DNA of 64,000 nt from JAXGMQ01 sp040768585 (GCA_040768585.1 JAXGMQ010000001.1:1178001-1242000), one strand, 5' to 3'; positions 20,764 through 30,739 are shown, numbered from the stretch's first letter. The notes: generated from the letters alone by a model not told the origin. Numbers and translations: made by a program.

Positions 20764-21342
20764 ATGGATAGGAAAACAGAAAAGAAAACGATTCTAGCGG
20801 CGCAGAAGGGTGACGCCGAAGCCTTCGAGAAGCTTTACAATGCATTCAAGCTGGAGTTGTACAGATCAGCGCTGCTCATTATGAAACATCCCGCCGATGC
20901 TGAGGATGCCGTTGCTGAGACCTTCATCAAGACATTCAGGGCGATCGACAGGTTTGACACGAAGTATCCAATGAGACCTTGGTTACATCGGATACTTCGG
21001 AATGAGTGCAACAACATCTTCAAAAAGAAGAGAACAAAGACTGTACTGTACGACGACTTTGGCACAGATTGGAAAGAGTCAGTGGCTGATAGAGACTCGA
21101 AATGCACATCGACGCTCATCATTGAGGACGAGGAGGATTCGAGACTCATGGAACTCATCGATTCGATGAACGATAGCCACAGAGAGGTTCTGATTCTCCA
21201 CTACTACGACGGACTCGATCTAATTAAAATCGCTGAAATCATCGGTGTCCCCATCGGTACCGTGAAGTCGCGACTCTTCCACGCCAGAAAACAGCTTTTG
21301 AAGTCTATCGAAGAGAATGAAGTGATATTGGATAGAGATTGA
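20764..21342 (+). CDS. ECF-type RNA polymerase sigma factor (sigma-70 family, RpoE-like)
   Basis: 192 aa from the ATG at 20764, which gives the usual ECF beginning; an in-frame GTG at 20707 would add 19 residues. Region 2 (about residues 10-80) has the typical AEDAVAETFIKTFRAIDRFD and RPWLHRILRNECNN motifs. Region 4 (about 125-180) has HREVLILHYYDGL and the helix-turn-helix IAEIIGVPIGTVKSRLFHAR. An acidic linker joins them. The factor directs RNA polymerase to its own promoter set and is normally held by the anti-sigma protein encoded directly downstream. Four co-directional genes follow with gaps of only a few bases or overlaps, so its targets probably include this envelope operon. That last point is inference. 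Confidence 0.95.
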   Translation: MDRKTEKKTILAAQKGDAEAFEKLYNAFKLELYRSALLIMKHPADAEDAVAETFIKTFRAIDRFDTKYPMRPWLHRILRNECNNIFKKKRTKTVLYDDFGTDWKESVADRDSKCTSTLIIEDEEDSRLMELIDSMNDSHREVLILHYYDGLDLIKIAEIIGVPIGTVKSRLFHARKQLLKSIEENEVILDRD

Positions 21343-21362
21343 TACAGAGAGAGACAGGGAAT

Positions 21363-23624
21363 ATGAGACACCTAACTACAGAACAGATTGCCGCCTACCA
21401 GGCAGGAGGGATGAGAGCAAGCGAAAAGTTTTTCGCCTTCATCCACCTGCTTGTTTGCGGCGAGTGCAGGGCTGCTCTGAAAAAAGAGAAGAGACTTTTC
21501 AAGAGCACAAACACGAAACTCAAGCGAATTACGAGCCACAGCTTCCCGACAAACCTGATGGATGCGAGAGTGGGAGCAGTCATCTCACAGATAGCTGCTA
21601 ACACTGCTCCGCAGGTGAGGTTTTTTGGCAAGTGGGCGACGGTGGCAGCGCTTGTTGTGGTGATGCTTGCGTCATCCTACTCGGTATTCTTCTTTGCCCC
21701 GATCGTGGGAGCAGCGAGAGAGACCCCTGCCCAGGCGTTTGTATCGTCAAAAATAATTCCAATCTACAACGAGATTGGCAACGTGGTTCCTGACATGTCA
21801 GACATCGCGAAGAAAGAGGTGTTCTTCAGGGCGATGTGCGACACACTGATGATTTGCACATCAGAGAGAATAAAGTGGATGTACAGCGAAGGTTACACCC
21901 TGGAGGAGGTGTATTTCGCAAGTGTGGTGGCAAGGGTTATCGGCGCATCGACAGAATCGGTGCTGCCTCTTCTCAAGCAGGACAAGACGTGGGGGCAGAT
22001 TTTCTCCGAACTCAACATTCCTTTTTCACAGCAACTTGAGATAGAAGAGGGTGTCAAGCAAACAATCAAACAGACTGAGACCGCTATGGACAATCAGAAA
22101 ACCTTCTCCGTTCCAGTCCGAAAAAATACCGATGGCTCAATCTCATCGGTTGTTGATATTCCTGAGGATGTCGCCAAAAAAATTCCGGAAGGCAAAGAGG
22201 CGACCGTCGAGATCGATAGAACCGGCAAGCCAACCGGCAACGTTGAGGTGCTTGAGAGACCGACTTACTACACCGGCAACATCGTATCAGTTGAATCAGG
22301 TTATGAGATTTTCACAGTGGATACCGAGAACGGCGATACCGTCACAGTCAGGGTCACACCTGAGACAAACATGAGACGCTATGGAGACTACTTCTTCAGA
22401 ACAGAGCTTCGACAGAATCAGCTCTGCGTAGTCAATGGCGTCTGGAGTGAGGGCGTTCTATTCGCTGATTTTGTCGATATCAAAGAGCCTATCAGAAGCA
22501 CAAATTTTGAGGGTGTTGTTATTGATATGGACGGTTCGTCAATCACAGTCACAGGATTTGGTGCTCCTCTTAAAAAGAATGAAAACTCAAACATAACAGG
22601 CACGCTTGAGATAGGCTCAAAGGTTGAATTTACGGCCTTTGGCAATGACTATGATGGCTTCCAGATAGAGTGGATGAAGGCTTCACCGAAGATTCAGCCC
22701 ACTCCTACTCCCGCTCAACCCAGGGCGACTGTCGAAGGGATTGTTGTGGGCATCGATGAGATCGAGAAGCTTATCCTTCTTGATGACGGCACATCGATTT
22801 TCTACAACAAGCTGACAGAATTTGCTGGAGGAATGCCCTGGGTTGGCTCTGTTATCGCCAGCGAGGCGTATGAGGTAAACACCAACCTTGATAACAAGTT
22901 CCAAGATCAGGCAATCAAAATCACGATATCAGCACCGAAGACAACGGATACCTTTGAGTATGCAAAGAAGCTTGACTCAATCGTGTGTCTGAGTGGGTGT
23001 AACTGGATACGACCAGAGGGTGTCACGAGAATCACCCTTGAGGGTGTTGATACTTCGTTCCTCATCATCCCGGATACGGTCGGTCATGATCAGGTGACTC
23101 CAAACCGCAAGGGTTATCTGCTTATCCTTTCAGGCAACACGGTTGATGGCGTAAACATGATAACAAAGGTGAGTGTTGTTGACCCGAAGAGCATAGTCGT
23201 AAAGAGTGGCGTCATCGTCTCACACGAGGGCATGAAGGTGAAACTCGACGACGGTACAGAGATAACACTCAGGTCATTCACCGCAGGCGCAACCGGGGTT
23301 GCAAAGGACGCGAAGGCAGAGTTCAGGTGCTGGCAGACAGAAGGCAAACTCACAGCGCTTGAGGTGACACTGGTCGAGGAGACAAAGAAAACCATCGAGA
23401 CTCCCTGGACAAGTGTTGTCTCCTTTGATGGAACAAAGCTTGTTCTTGAGGAAGGTCTGGTTGTTGAATTTGATGAGAACACAGTGGTTGTGACAGCCGT
23501 CCTCAAGGAAGAGATCGACTCATCCCAGATAACGATGGGTTCTAGGGTAATCTGCGTGTACACCGATAATGGTGACGGTAGAAAGATTGCCGTAAAGGTG
23601 ATGGTATACATACAGGCTCCATGA
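21363..23624 (+). CDS. zinc-binding anti-sigma factor with large extracytoplasmic region
   Basis: 753 aa from the ATG at 21363, preceded by CAGGGA; an in-frame TTG at 21339 overlaps the sigma gene but lacks a ribosome site. The cytoplasmic N-terminus carries H28-x3-C32-x2-C35, the zinc anti-sigma signature. One membrane helix covers about residues 91-112. The remaining 640 residues lie outside the membrane: a helical region to about residue 260, then repeated small beta domains of the DUF5666/OB-like kind (for example VEGIVVGIDEIEKLILLDDG, VKSGVIVSHEGMKVKLDDG). Anti-sigma outer regions of this size are unusual, and this one could sense the cell surface directly. Its stop codon overlaps the next ATG (ATGA), so the two genes are translationally coupled. 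Confidence 0.88.
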   Translation: MRHLTTEQIAAYQAGGMRASEKFFAFIHLLVCGECRAALKKEKRLFKSTNTKLKRITSHSFPTNLMDARVGAVISQIAANTAPQVRFFGKWATVAALVVVMLASSYSVFFFAPIVGAARETPAQAFVSSKIIPIYNEIGNVVPDMSDIAKKEVFFRAMCDTLMICTSERIKWMYSEGYTLEEVYFASVVARVIGASTESVLPLLKQDKTWGQIFSELNIPFSQQLEIEEGVKQTIKQTETAMDNQKTFSVPVRKNTDGSISSVVDIPEDVAKKIPEGKEATVEIDRTGKPTGNVEVLERPTYYTGNIVSVESGYEIFTVDTENGDTVTVRVTPETNMRRYGDYFFRTELRQNQLCVVNGVWSEGVLFADFVDIKEPIRSTNFEGVVIDMDGSSITVTGFGAPLKKNENSNITGTLEIGSKVEFTAFGNDYDGFQIEWMKASPKIQPTPTPAQPRATVEGIVVGIDEIEKLILLDDGTSIFYNKLTEFAGGMPWVGSVIASEAYEVNTNLDNKFQDQAIKITISAPKTTDTFEYAKKLDSIVCLSGCNWIRPEGVTRITLEGVDTSFLIIPDTVGHDQVTPNRKGYLLILSGNTVDGVNMITKVSVVDPKSIVVKSGVIVSHEGMKVKLDDGTEITLRSFTAGATGVAKDAKAEFRCWQTEGKLTALEVTLVEETKKTIETPWTSVVSFDGTKLVLEEGLVVEFDENTVVVTAVLKEEIDSSQITMGSRVICVYTDNGDGRKIAVKVMVYIQAP

Positions 23625-25588
23625 AAAAAATACTAGCTGCTGCTATTGCTCTCTCACTGGTTGTGCCGACTCTCGCAGTTGGCGCGACCAGTTTGAATAT
23701 TGAGGTCAACCCCTCGCTAGCCACACTTGGCTGCGAGGTAAAAATCACTGCAACACTTGATGAACCCGCTCCTGAGGCGGCAAAGGTTGAGGTGAGATTT
23801 CCCGTGGTCATGAAGGTGCCAGGGAAGATTGATGGTGGACTGATAACGGTCAATGAAATGCCTGTTGACACCATCACTGTTGAGAAGAATGTCCTTACCT
23901 TTGATATCCCAGAACCAATTGAAGACCACGCGAATCTAGAAATTCTCATCCCAACGGCGTGTGGCATTGCAAACCCGTTTGAGGGTGGCAGCTATGTGAT
24001 AGAAATTGACATCGATGGAGTCAGACAAAGAACCAAGTTTGAGGTGGGCAGAATACTTGAAGAATCCCCAATAGTTGTGTTGTCCCCTGACCTTGCCGGA
24101 AAACCCGTCAACCTCATGGTACAGATTCCAGCATCAGAACACCTTCAGCTAGTGCAAGGTGATGCCGTTAAGATAACGCTTCCTGCGGAATTTATTATGC
24201 CAGAGCTTCCTGACCTTGAGTATGTCACACTCTCTGGCGAGACGCCCCCAGTTGTTGATATGGATGGTAACACCCTCACGGTTGTCGTGGGCTCAGATTT
24301 ACCCATAAATAAGCCTATCACGCTCATTTTTGGAACAGAATTTGGTTTGGTACTTCCCCTCTGGCCGGACACCTACAAGCTAAATTTGGAGATTCCTGGC
24401 AAGCTAGAGGAGACATCGACTGATCTCTTCCAGGTGAGACCACTTAAACCAACTGTTTATGCCTCGGTTGATCCGCCGGAGCCTGAGAACAAGTGGTACA
24501 CGAAACCCCCAACGATCGAACTTCTCAGCGAGGTTGAGAGAGATATCTACTACAATTGGAACTACGAAAGAAAAACCCTTTACGCCGAGAGTTTTACCGC
24601 TCCAGAGGGTGTCAATAACCTCACTTATGTCGGCAGGATAAAAGATGGTGGCTGGGAGGCTGTTTTGACCCGCACCTTCAGGGTTGACTCAAACCCGCCA
24701 ATTGTCGGTGATGTGGTGCGTTTCACCAATAAAGCTGAACTAGACTTAATATACAACATCATCGATGTGTCTCCCTGCGAGTCTGGGATTGATGGCTATG
24801 AAACCGAGTCTCTTGGTGACAACAAATTCAGGACAACCCTTGAGCTTGCGCCTGGCGACAACAGCTTTGTTTTCTGGGCGGTTGACTCGTGCGGCAGAAA
24901 GGTCGAGACCCCCAAAACCATCACACTCGATAACACTCCACCAGCCCTTGATATACTCTCCCCGTCGTCTGGATCGGTCATATGTGGAAGGATAGTTAGA
25001 ATTAACGGAGTAACAGAGCCAGGGGCGAAGATTACTGTCGATGGTTCAAACATCCAGGTCGACTCATCGGGCTATTTTATCGCTGTTGTTTCGCCAACTG
25101 AGGAAGGTCCGGTCAATATAAAGGTTGTATCTCAGGATTTGGCAGGCAACACCCAAGAAGCAGTGCTGCCAATCCTCTATATTTCGGGGACTTCCATCTC
25201 GATGACAATCGGGAAGAAAGACGCTGTTTTTGCCGGAGTTGAAAAGAAGCTTCTAGTTGCTCCATACAAGGACTTTGATGTCACCTACATTCCAGCCCCA
25301 ACTCTTCTTAAAGCTCTCAATTACGAGCTTGTCAAAGAGGAGACTGGGGATGGCTGGATGATAAAAGACCTTGTCGGGGATGAGAGGATGTATCTGTCTC
25401 CAGGCGATGTGAACATAGTCAGACAGGGAAGTTCCGGTGCATTCGAGATAAGTTTGTCAAACGCCCCTCAGCTTTCTGAGGATGTTTTGTGCGTACCCCT
25501 GGAATTCACGACGAAAATATTGGATTTGAACCCAAGTGAGTTTGCGGGTGGAGAAATAGTCATAAAATTCTGTCCCAGAGGGGAATAA
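23621..25588 (+). CDS. secreted Ig-like/stalk-domain surface protein (655 aa)
   Basis: The ATG overlaps the anti-sigma stop by 4 bases. The signal peptide covers residues 1 to about 22 (MKKILAAAIALSLVVPTLAVG-AT). Two beta-sandwich modules of the kind repeated in the next gene come first (about 23-145 and 146-270; motif VEVRFP ... ITVNEMPVD ... GIANP). Two Ig-like domains follow, with TFRVDSNPP and TLDNTPPAL junctions (about 340-510), then a degenerate copper-amine-oxidase-N-like domain (about 515-655). It is a probable surface-exposed structural or sensor protein co-made with the anti-sigma factor. No catalytic motif is seen. It is a shorter paralogue of the next gene. Confidence 0.85.
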   Translation: MKKILAAAIALSLVVPTLAVGATSLNIEVNPSLATLGCEVKITATLDEPAPEAAKVEVRFPVVMKVPGKIDGGLITVNEMPVDTITVEKNVLTFDIPEPIEDHANLEILIPTACGIANPFEGGSYVIEIDIDGVRQRTKFEVGRILEESPIVVLSPDLAGKPVNLMVQIPASEHLQLVQGDAVKITLPAEFIMPELPDLEYVTLSGETPPVVDMDGNTLTVVVGSDLPINKPITLIFGTEFGLVLPLWPDTYKLNLEIPGKLEETSTDLFQVRPLKPTVYASVDPPEPENKWYTKPPTIELLSEVERDIYYNWNYERKTLYAESFTAPEGVNNLTYVGRIKDGGWEAVLTRTFRVDSNPPIVGDVVRFTNKAELDLIYNIIDVSPCESGIDGYETESLGDNKFRTTLELAPGDNSFVFWAVDSCGRKVETPKTITLDNTPPALDILSPSSGSVICGRIVRINGVTEPGAKITVDGSNIQVDSSGYFIAVVSPTEEGPVNIKVVSQDLAGNTQEAVLPILYISGTSISMTIGKKDAVFAGVEKKLLVAPYKDFDVTYIPAPTLLKALNYELVKEETGDGWMIKDLVGDERMYLSPGDVNIVRQGSSGAFEISLSNAPQLSEDVLCVPLEFTTKILDLNPSEFAGGEIVIKFCPRGE

Positions 25589-25592
25589 GATT

Positions 25593-28500
25593 ATGAAACG
25601 TTTTGTTGCGCCACTGCTTGCCGCTGTTTTTTTCTTCGCTGGTGTGTCGGTGTCAAAGGCTGTATGTAAGGTCGACGTCTACAGTGTTGACGTCAATCCC
25701 GCGGTGTCTCTGGCGAAGGCTTGCTATACGGTCAGTTTTCATATTGAGTGTGCCATGGTGGAGGGCGAGACGTTTGAGGTTCATCTTCCAAGGGACTCTG
25801 AGACGCCGTATGGCTGCCGAACGTGTGACGTTAACATAGACGGCGACTACAAGCACAGGTACGACGTTGAGGGGAATGTGGTAAGGATTCAACTCACGAG
25901 GGGTTTGAGCGCTGGCAGGCATTATTTTCACATCTGCAACGTCACAAATCCCAGCAGCAAAGGGCCACACGTTGTCAGTATCGTGTCCTCCGCCGGGGTT
26001 TTTACCTCAAGACCTTTCAATTTTGCAGACACGGCAATTTCAATCCCAAAGGTCGAAGTGAACCCCGACTATGTCAAGGCGTGTGCTGAATATGAGATTA
26101 CTTTCAAAACATCATCCGATGCCTCAACCGGTTGCGGGTGTTCGAGAAGAACTGTTATATATGTGACATTCCCAAAAAACTTTGTATTCCCCTACGATAT
26201 TGACCCGCAGTTTGTGCTGGTGAATGGCAGGCCGGCTGATTCGGTCGGTATAATTGACAAGACACTCGTCATCACATCAAGCAGTAAGTTTGTTGCTGGA
26301 CAGACCATTAAAATCAAGATTCTAAAAGGTGCTGGTGTCATAAACCCAGAAACCCCTGGGTGGTATTCGCTGAATGTCTACACCTCGGATGACAGAATAT
26401 CTATCAACAGCGAGAGGTTCTACATCAGACCGTCAACGGTTACAAGAGCCAAGGTGACGCTCGATGACCCTTACACCTGCTCAAAGTCAGGTTTTGTCGT
26501 TGAGTTTATGACGGGCCCCTACGGTCAGATAAAAAAAGGGTCGAAGATTGAACTTATCCTCCCGCCATCATTTGACGTGCCTGATTTTATTCCCGCTGAG
26601 AATCTGTCAGTCAATGACATGCCTGTCATGTCAGAGTCAAGCATCAAATCCAACAATATCGACGGCTGGTCTCAGATTGCGGTGCTCTCGCCTGTTGATA
26701 TTGGGTCTGAGTCAAAGGTTGTGATTATCGTTCTACCAGGCGCTATGATAGCCTTGCCAGACACTCCATCCTATGATTACTCGATCGACGTAAGGACAGC
26801 AACAGAACCAAACAGGGTGCCATCGCTTCCCTTCAGTGTCGACCGTTCGAGGCTTAGAAACGTCAAGCTGACCGCTACTCCCTCCTATGTCTCGCTTCCT
26901 GCGGTTATTCAGGTTGCATTCAGGCTTGGCGGGTGCGGTGATTTGACCTCTGGAATCGACACAATCACTGTGCAGTTTGATGAACTGTTCTGGTTCCCAG
27001 ACTCAAAGCTCATGACTGACATAAAGATCAATGGAGTCCCCGTTGACAGACTCGTCATGGTATCCGGCAAACAGATAACAATCTCCCCTCCCAATGATAT
27101 CCCAGGCGACGAGTGGGTTACAGTTGAGTTTGGAGAAGGTTGTGGTATCAGAAATCCTTCCAAAGCAGGCGAACCTCAGAAGGTGAAGGTGTGGACAACA
27201 AGAGAGCGAGATGCCTCTGTTTCAAACATCATCCTCTTTGCCACAACTAAAATATCTGGGGTAGCTGTCAGTCTTTCAAAACCCCAAACAGGCAAGTATT
27301 CGTCCTGCGACATCACCTTTGTCTCAGGTTCAGCTGGAGCGCTGAAGGCAGGCTCACAGCTTCTGCTCAGATTTCCTGAGGGATTTGACTTCAAGGGGCC
27401 GGTCTCGACCCACACCATATTGGTTAACGAAACCAGATGCCGGAGGGTGAGACTCACTGAAAATACGTTGGAACTAACAACCGGCTTGGATATCGAGGCA
27501 GGCACTCAGGTGGGTGTGTCAGTATCGTCAGATGCAAACCTGAGACTGCCAGATGAACCGAGTTACTATCAAATCGAGGTTGCCACCGAGGCTGAACCAG
27601 AGTTTGTGCTGTCGCAGAGGTTCCCAATTGCTGATAAGATTCAATTTGAGTATAAGGTCACACCTGATGAGCCTGATGGGATTGATGAGTGGTATGTCAC
27701 ACATCCAACCGTTGAGCTCAGGGCTTTCAACTCGCTCGATGAATTTGCCCAGATTGAGCTTGATATCAACTTTGATGTAAGACCATACAATGGTTCGTTT
27801 GAGATTGATGACGGGTTTACCGTCATAAAGGCTGTCGCAACTGACAAGTTTGGCAACGTGTCAGAACCGCTTGTGCTGAGTTTCGATGTCGACACAAACC
27901 CGCCAACATTTGAACCTGAATCTGGCACTGTTTACTCAAGAGCCATGTATCACTCAGAGATTGTTGAGATTGATGAACTCAATGACGTTGAGATTGAATA
28001 TGACGAAACTGAGGGTGTGACAGTCGAAAGACAACGGGTAGCCGAACTTGTGAAGGTTTCCTGCAAGGTAGAGACTGAACAAACAAAAACGGTTGAGATA
28101 ACAGCCACCGACGAGGCTGGAAACAGCAACACCTGGGAGCGAATCGTTGTTTTTGATTGGACGGAGCCGATGTTGGAGCTGCCTGATAGGATTACAACCG
28201 ATGAATCGGAGATCACAATCTCTGGAAAAACAGAATCCGGTGCAAGCGTTGTCTGTGATGATGAGATAATAATTTGTGACGATGAGGGCAACTTCACGCA
28301 CACCGTCAGTGTCAGTGATGGTTTCTCAAGGTTTTTTTTCACGGCAAAAGATAGGGCTGGAAACTCAAGCACAAAGGTGCTTGCTGTCGAGGCTAATCTT
28401 CAGATTGTGGTGGTTCTGACAATTGGAGAAACCGCGGCAACAATCAATGATGTGCCAACCGAGATTGGTTCAAATCCTGTCTACCTCTCATCCGGCAATG

Positions 28501-28775
28501 CGATGATACCGCTTCGATTTTTGGCTGAGGCTTTTGACGCGGATGTGGGTTGGGACGAAAAAACTTCGGAAATAACAATCACCGTTGGTGATAAGGTGAT
28601 AGTTGTGAGAGTCGGCAACAGGATAGCAATTGTTGATGGGGAAGTGGTGGAGATGCCAGTTACCCCTGAGATTAAATCGGGCGCGACATTTGTTCCACTG
28701 CGGTTTATCACCGAATCGTTCGGTTGCCAGCTGGAAGTTGTTGGCAAAAAAATAACAATCACATACAATAAATAG
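25593..28775 (+). CDS. secreted multi-repeat surface protein with stalk domain (1060 aa)
   Basis: It starts 4 bases after the previous stop, with GAGGGG as ribosome site. The signal peptide covers about 1-24. Some five tandem beta-sandwich modules of about 130-140 residues follow (to about residue 690). Each runs from a VExNP/VxLxxP entry through a xIxxxFPxxF strand and a ILVNG/NGxPxD strand to a GxxIxxPxxPxxY segment. They are followed by Ig-like domains with DTNPPTF and DWTEPML junctions, then a classic stalk domain at the C-terminus (AMIPLRFLAEAF and ATFVPLRFITESFG, about 940-1060). It probably forms an extended surface fibre or adhesin. Its place between the anti-sigma gene and the glycosyltransferase suggests that it is expressed under envelope control and perhaps glycosylated; that is inference. 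Confidence 0.88.
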   Translation: MKRFVAPLLAAVFFFAGVSVSKAVCKVDVYSVDVNPAVSLAKACYTVSFHIECAMVEGETFEVHLPRDSETPYGCRTCDVNIDGDYKHRYDVEGNVVRIQLTRGLSAGRHYFHICNVTNPSSKGPHVVSIVSSAGVFTSRPFNFADTAISIPKVEVNPDYVKACAEYEITFKTSSDASTGCGCSRRTVIYVTFPKNFVFPYDIDPQFVLVNGRPADSVGIIDKTLVITSSSKFVAGQTIKIKILKGAGVINPETPGWYSLNVYTSDDRISINSERFYIRPSTVTRAKVTLDDPYTCSKSGFVVEFMTGPYGQIKKGSKIELILPPSFDVPDFIPAENLSVNDMPVMSESSIKSNNIDGWSQIAVLSPVDIGSESKVVIIVLPGAMIALPDTPSYDYSIDVRTATEPNRVPSLPFSVDRSRLRNVKLTATPSYVSLPAVIQVAFRLGGCGDLTSGIDTITVQFDELFWFPDSKLMTDIKINGVPVDRLVMVSGKQITISPPNDIPGDEWVTVEFGEGCGIRNPSKAGEPQKVKVWTTRERDASVSNIILFATTKISGVAVSLSKPQTGKYSSCDITFVSGSAGALKAGSQLLLRFPEGFDFKGPVSTHTILVNETRCRRVRLTENTLELTTGLDIEAGTQVGVSVSSDANLRLPDEPSYYQIEVATEAEPEFVLSQRFPIADKIQFEYKVTPDEPDGIDEWYVTHPTVELRAFNSLDEFAQIELDINFDVRPYNGSFEIDDGFTVIKAVATDKFGNVSEPLVLSFDVDTNPPTFEPESGTVYSRAMYHSEIVEIDELNDVEIEYDETEGVTVERQRVAELVKVSCKVETEQTKTVEITATDEAGNSNTWERIVVFDWTEPMLELPDRITTDESEITISGKTESGASVVCDDEIIICDDEGNFTHTVSVSDGFSRFFFTAKDRAGNSSTKVLAVEANLQIVVVLTIGETAATINDVPTEIGSNPVYLSSGNAMIPLRFLAEAFDADVGWDEKTSEITITVGDKVIVVRVGNRIAIVDGEVVEMPVTPEIKSGATFVPLRFITESFGCQLEVVGKKITITYNK

Positions 28776-28778
28776 CTG

Positions 28779-30737
28779 ATGCTAGGATTCCTATATACCC
28801 TCGCGCTTCTTGCGTACATTTATTCTTTCGTACTCTTTATCAGATTCTTTGTTTGGCGGCGTCTCGCCTGGTCGAGGTTTTGGAGAACAAAGGTGGACAT
28901 TACTCTGTCCCAAATAAAGAGCATGGCAAGAAGTTGGGGGGTCAATCTTCCCTTTTTTACAATCATGGTGCCAGCTCGCAATGAGTCCAAGGTTATAAGG
29001 CGAACTGTTGAGAACCTGATGAGACTCGATTACCCAAAGGAATTTCTTCAAATAATCGTTGTCACAGATGAGAAGGAGAGGATCTCCCACGCAGAAAAGA
29101 AGCCTGAGCAGGTCGAGGGACTCTACAAAATTCTCATTGGCGAGACAACCGAGACAAAGTCGGTTGACCTTGAGGAGTTTCTGCTTGCGTGGGTAACCGA
29201 AAGCTTGCCCGTTGGGAGACTTGTCTATCTTGCGCAAAGGCTAGACAGAAGGATTGCAACGGCGAATTTTGCGCAAGACATGAAGGGTCTTGTCTTTAAT
29301 TTCTGCTCATCAATCCTTCGCGACAAACCAACCGACATCTCAAATATCTACTACGGCGTGAGGAAAGCGATCCCTGGCAAGACAGACAGAGAACTAATGG
29401 AGATTGTGTCAGAGATTCTGCTTCAAGCGAGGGTGTCAATCAGACAGATTGCGGTTCGAATCAAGCTTAAAAGAAACATCACAAAGCGTGTAGCAAGCAT
29501 GGTTCCGAGGGGATATGCATCCACCTCGGCAACGGTTATGGAGAGGATTTCCGAGCTTGATGAAAATATAAAAAACAGGGGTGTTACATCTGTTGAGGCG
29601 TTGGGTGACCTTTATGACAGATTCTTCAAAACCACCCAACAGGTCGTGTGTGAGTGCATCGACTCTTTTAAAACCTCTGGGTTCAAACTCGCACACGTTG
29701 AGGTGCCGTATGATTTCGATGGTGAGTTTGGCGGTGTTTGCACAGGTGTTGAGGTTCGCTCAACAAAGGGCAGAGCCCTCAATTATGCCTTCTCTGAGGT
29801 TGACCCGCAGACTTGCATGATTGCGTTCTATGACGCTGAGTCTCACCCCGACCCAGATGTCTTCCTGCATGCTGCGCGTCACATGCTCTCGGATAATCCA
29901 CCTGATATCTTGCAGGGGCCTCTTTTCCAGGTGAGGAACTACTACAGGATGGGAGCGCTCTCAAAGATTGGCGGACTATACAAGGCTATTGCTCATGATT
30001 GGTATTTGCCCCTTATGTTCAACAGGCTTCCGTTTGTTGGCGGGACAAACCTGCACATCAGTTGGGATTTGATTCAGAGGATGAGAGGGTTTGACGAACT
30101 CTCGCTCACTGAAGACCTTGAGTTCGGCTGTAGGGCGTACCTCTATTTTGGGACGAAGCTAACATTCCTCACAGTCAAATCAACCGAGCAAACACCCCCT
30201 ACCATGCCTCAGTATTTCAGGCAACGTCTTAGGTGGGCATCGGGTCATTTGCAGGTCATCTCGCGTATCAGAAACTACCCCAGACCACGACTGTCTGTGG
30301 GTGATGCGGGTGACTACAAGAGACGGGCAAGGAAACTGTGGTGGTATCTCATTGTGATGGGACCGCTAGAGTGGATGGTGTATCAGCTCTCAACGGGCAT
30401 TGTGCTTCTGATGGATTTAATACTGCTTTCAAACTTCTTTGGTGCAACCATCCCTGGGCCATTCTTTGCTGAGAATGCGATACTATACTGGGCACTGGTT
30501 GGACTCAATGTGCCGTATCTGATTTTCACACTCTACTGTTACCTTAGGTATGATGAGGTGTTTGACAGAACTTTCAGACCTCTTACAGTTGCCGCTGGCA
30601 TTTTTGATTTTGTGAAGCTTTTCATTGCCAGTTTTGTGGTTTTTCTCCTTCCTGCCCCCTACACCTGGGCGGTTGTGCTAAAGGCCATTGGACGCGCCCC
30701 AAAGACGTGGGTGAAGACGCCGAGGACGGGCGAGTAA
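28779..30737 (+). CDS. membrane glycosyltransferase, family 2 (processive type), with large internal insertion
   Basis: 652 aa, beginning 3 bases after the previous stop with no clear ribosome site, so translation is probably coupled. There is one N-terminal membrane helix, then the GT-A fold: PFFTIMVPARNES strand, D352-A-E-S (DxD-like), E445-D446 in SLTEDLEFG and Q482RLRW (QxxRW). About three membrane segments follow (roughly 535-630). This set is typical of processive polysaccharide synthases such as cellulose/GlcNAc-type GT2 enzymes. The stretch between the first nucleotide-binding strand (about residue 94) and the KGRALNYAF motif (about residue 328) is some 180-200 residues longer than usual and is mostly helical and charged. 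Substrate unknown. It is the last gene of the sigma-factor operon, so it likely makes or attaches surface glycan. Confidence 0.9.
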   Translation: MLGFLYTLALLAYIYSFVLFIRFFVWRRLAWSRFWRTKVDITLSQIKSMARSWGVNLPFFTIMVPARNESKVIRRTVENLMRLDYPKEFLQIIVVTDEKERISHAEKKPEQVEGLYKILIGETTETKSVDLEEFLLAWVTESLPVGRLVYLAQRLDRRIATANFAQDMKGLVFNFCSSILRDKPTDISNIYYGVRKAIPGKTDRELMEIVSEILLQARVSIRQIAVRIKLKRNITKRVASMVPRGYASTSATVMERISELDENIKNRGVTSVEALGDLYDRFFKTTQQVVCECIDSFKTSGFKLAHVEVPYDFDGEFGGVCTGVEVRSTKGRALNYAFSEVDPQTCMIAFYDAESHPDPDVFLHAARHMLSDNPPDILQGPLFQVRNYYRMGALSKIGGLYKAIAHDWYLPLMFNRLPFVGGTNLHISWDLIQRMRGFDELSLTEDLEFGCRAYLYFGTKLTFLTVKSTEQTPPTMPQYFRQRLRWASGHLQVISRIRNYPRPRLSVGDAGDYKRRARKLWWYLIVMGPLEWMVYQLSTGIVLLMDLILLSNFFGATIPGPFFAENAILYWALVGLNVPYLIFTLYCYLRYDEVFDRTFRPLTVAAGIFDFVKLFIASFVVFLLPAPYTWAVVLKAIGRAPKTWVKTPRTGE

Positions 30738-30739
30738 GG
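30721..30739 (+). repeat. 19-bp direct repeat, left copy (contains the glycosyltransferase stop)
   Basis: CGAGGACGGGCGAGTAAGG here matches 31754-31772 at 17 of 19 positions. The left copy holds the final codons and stop of the glycosyltransferase. The pair brackets the AT-rich nuclease gene. Confidence 0.6.
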
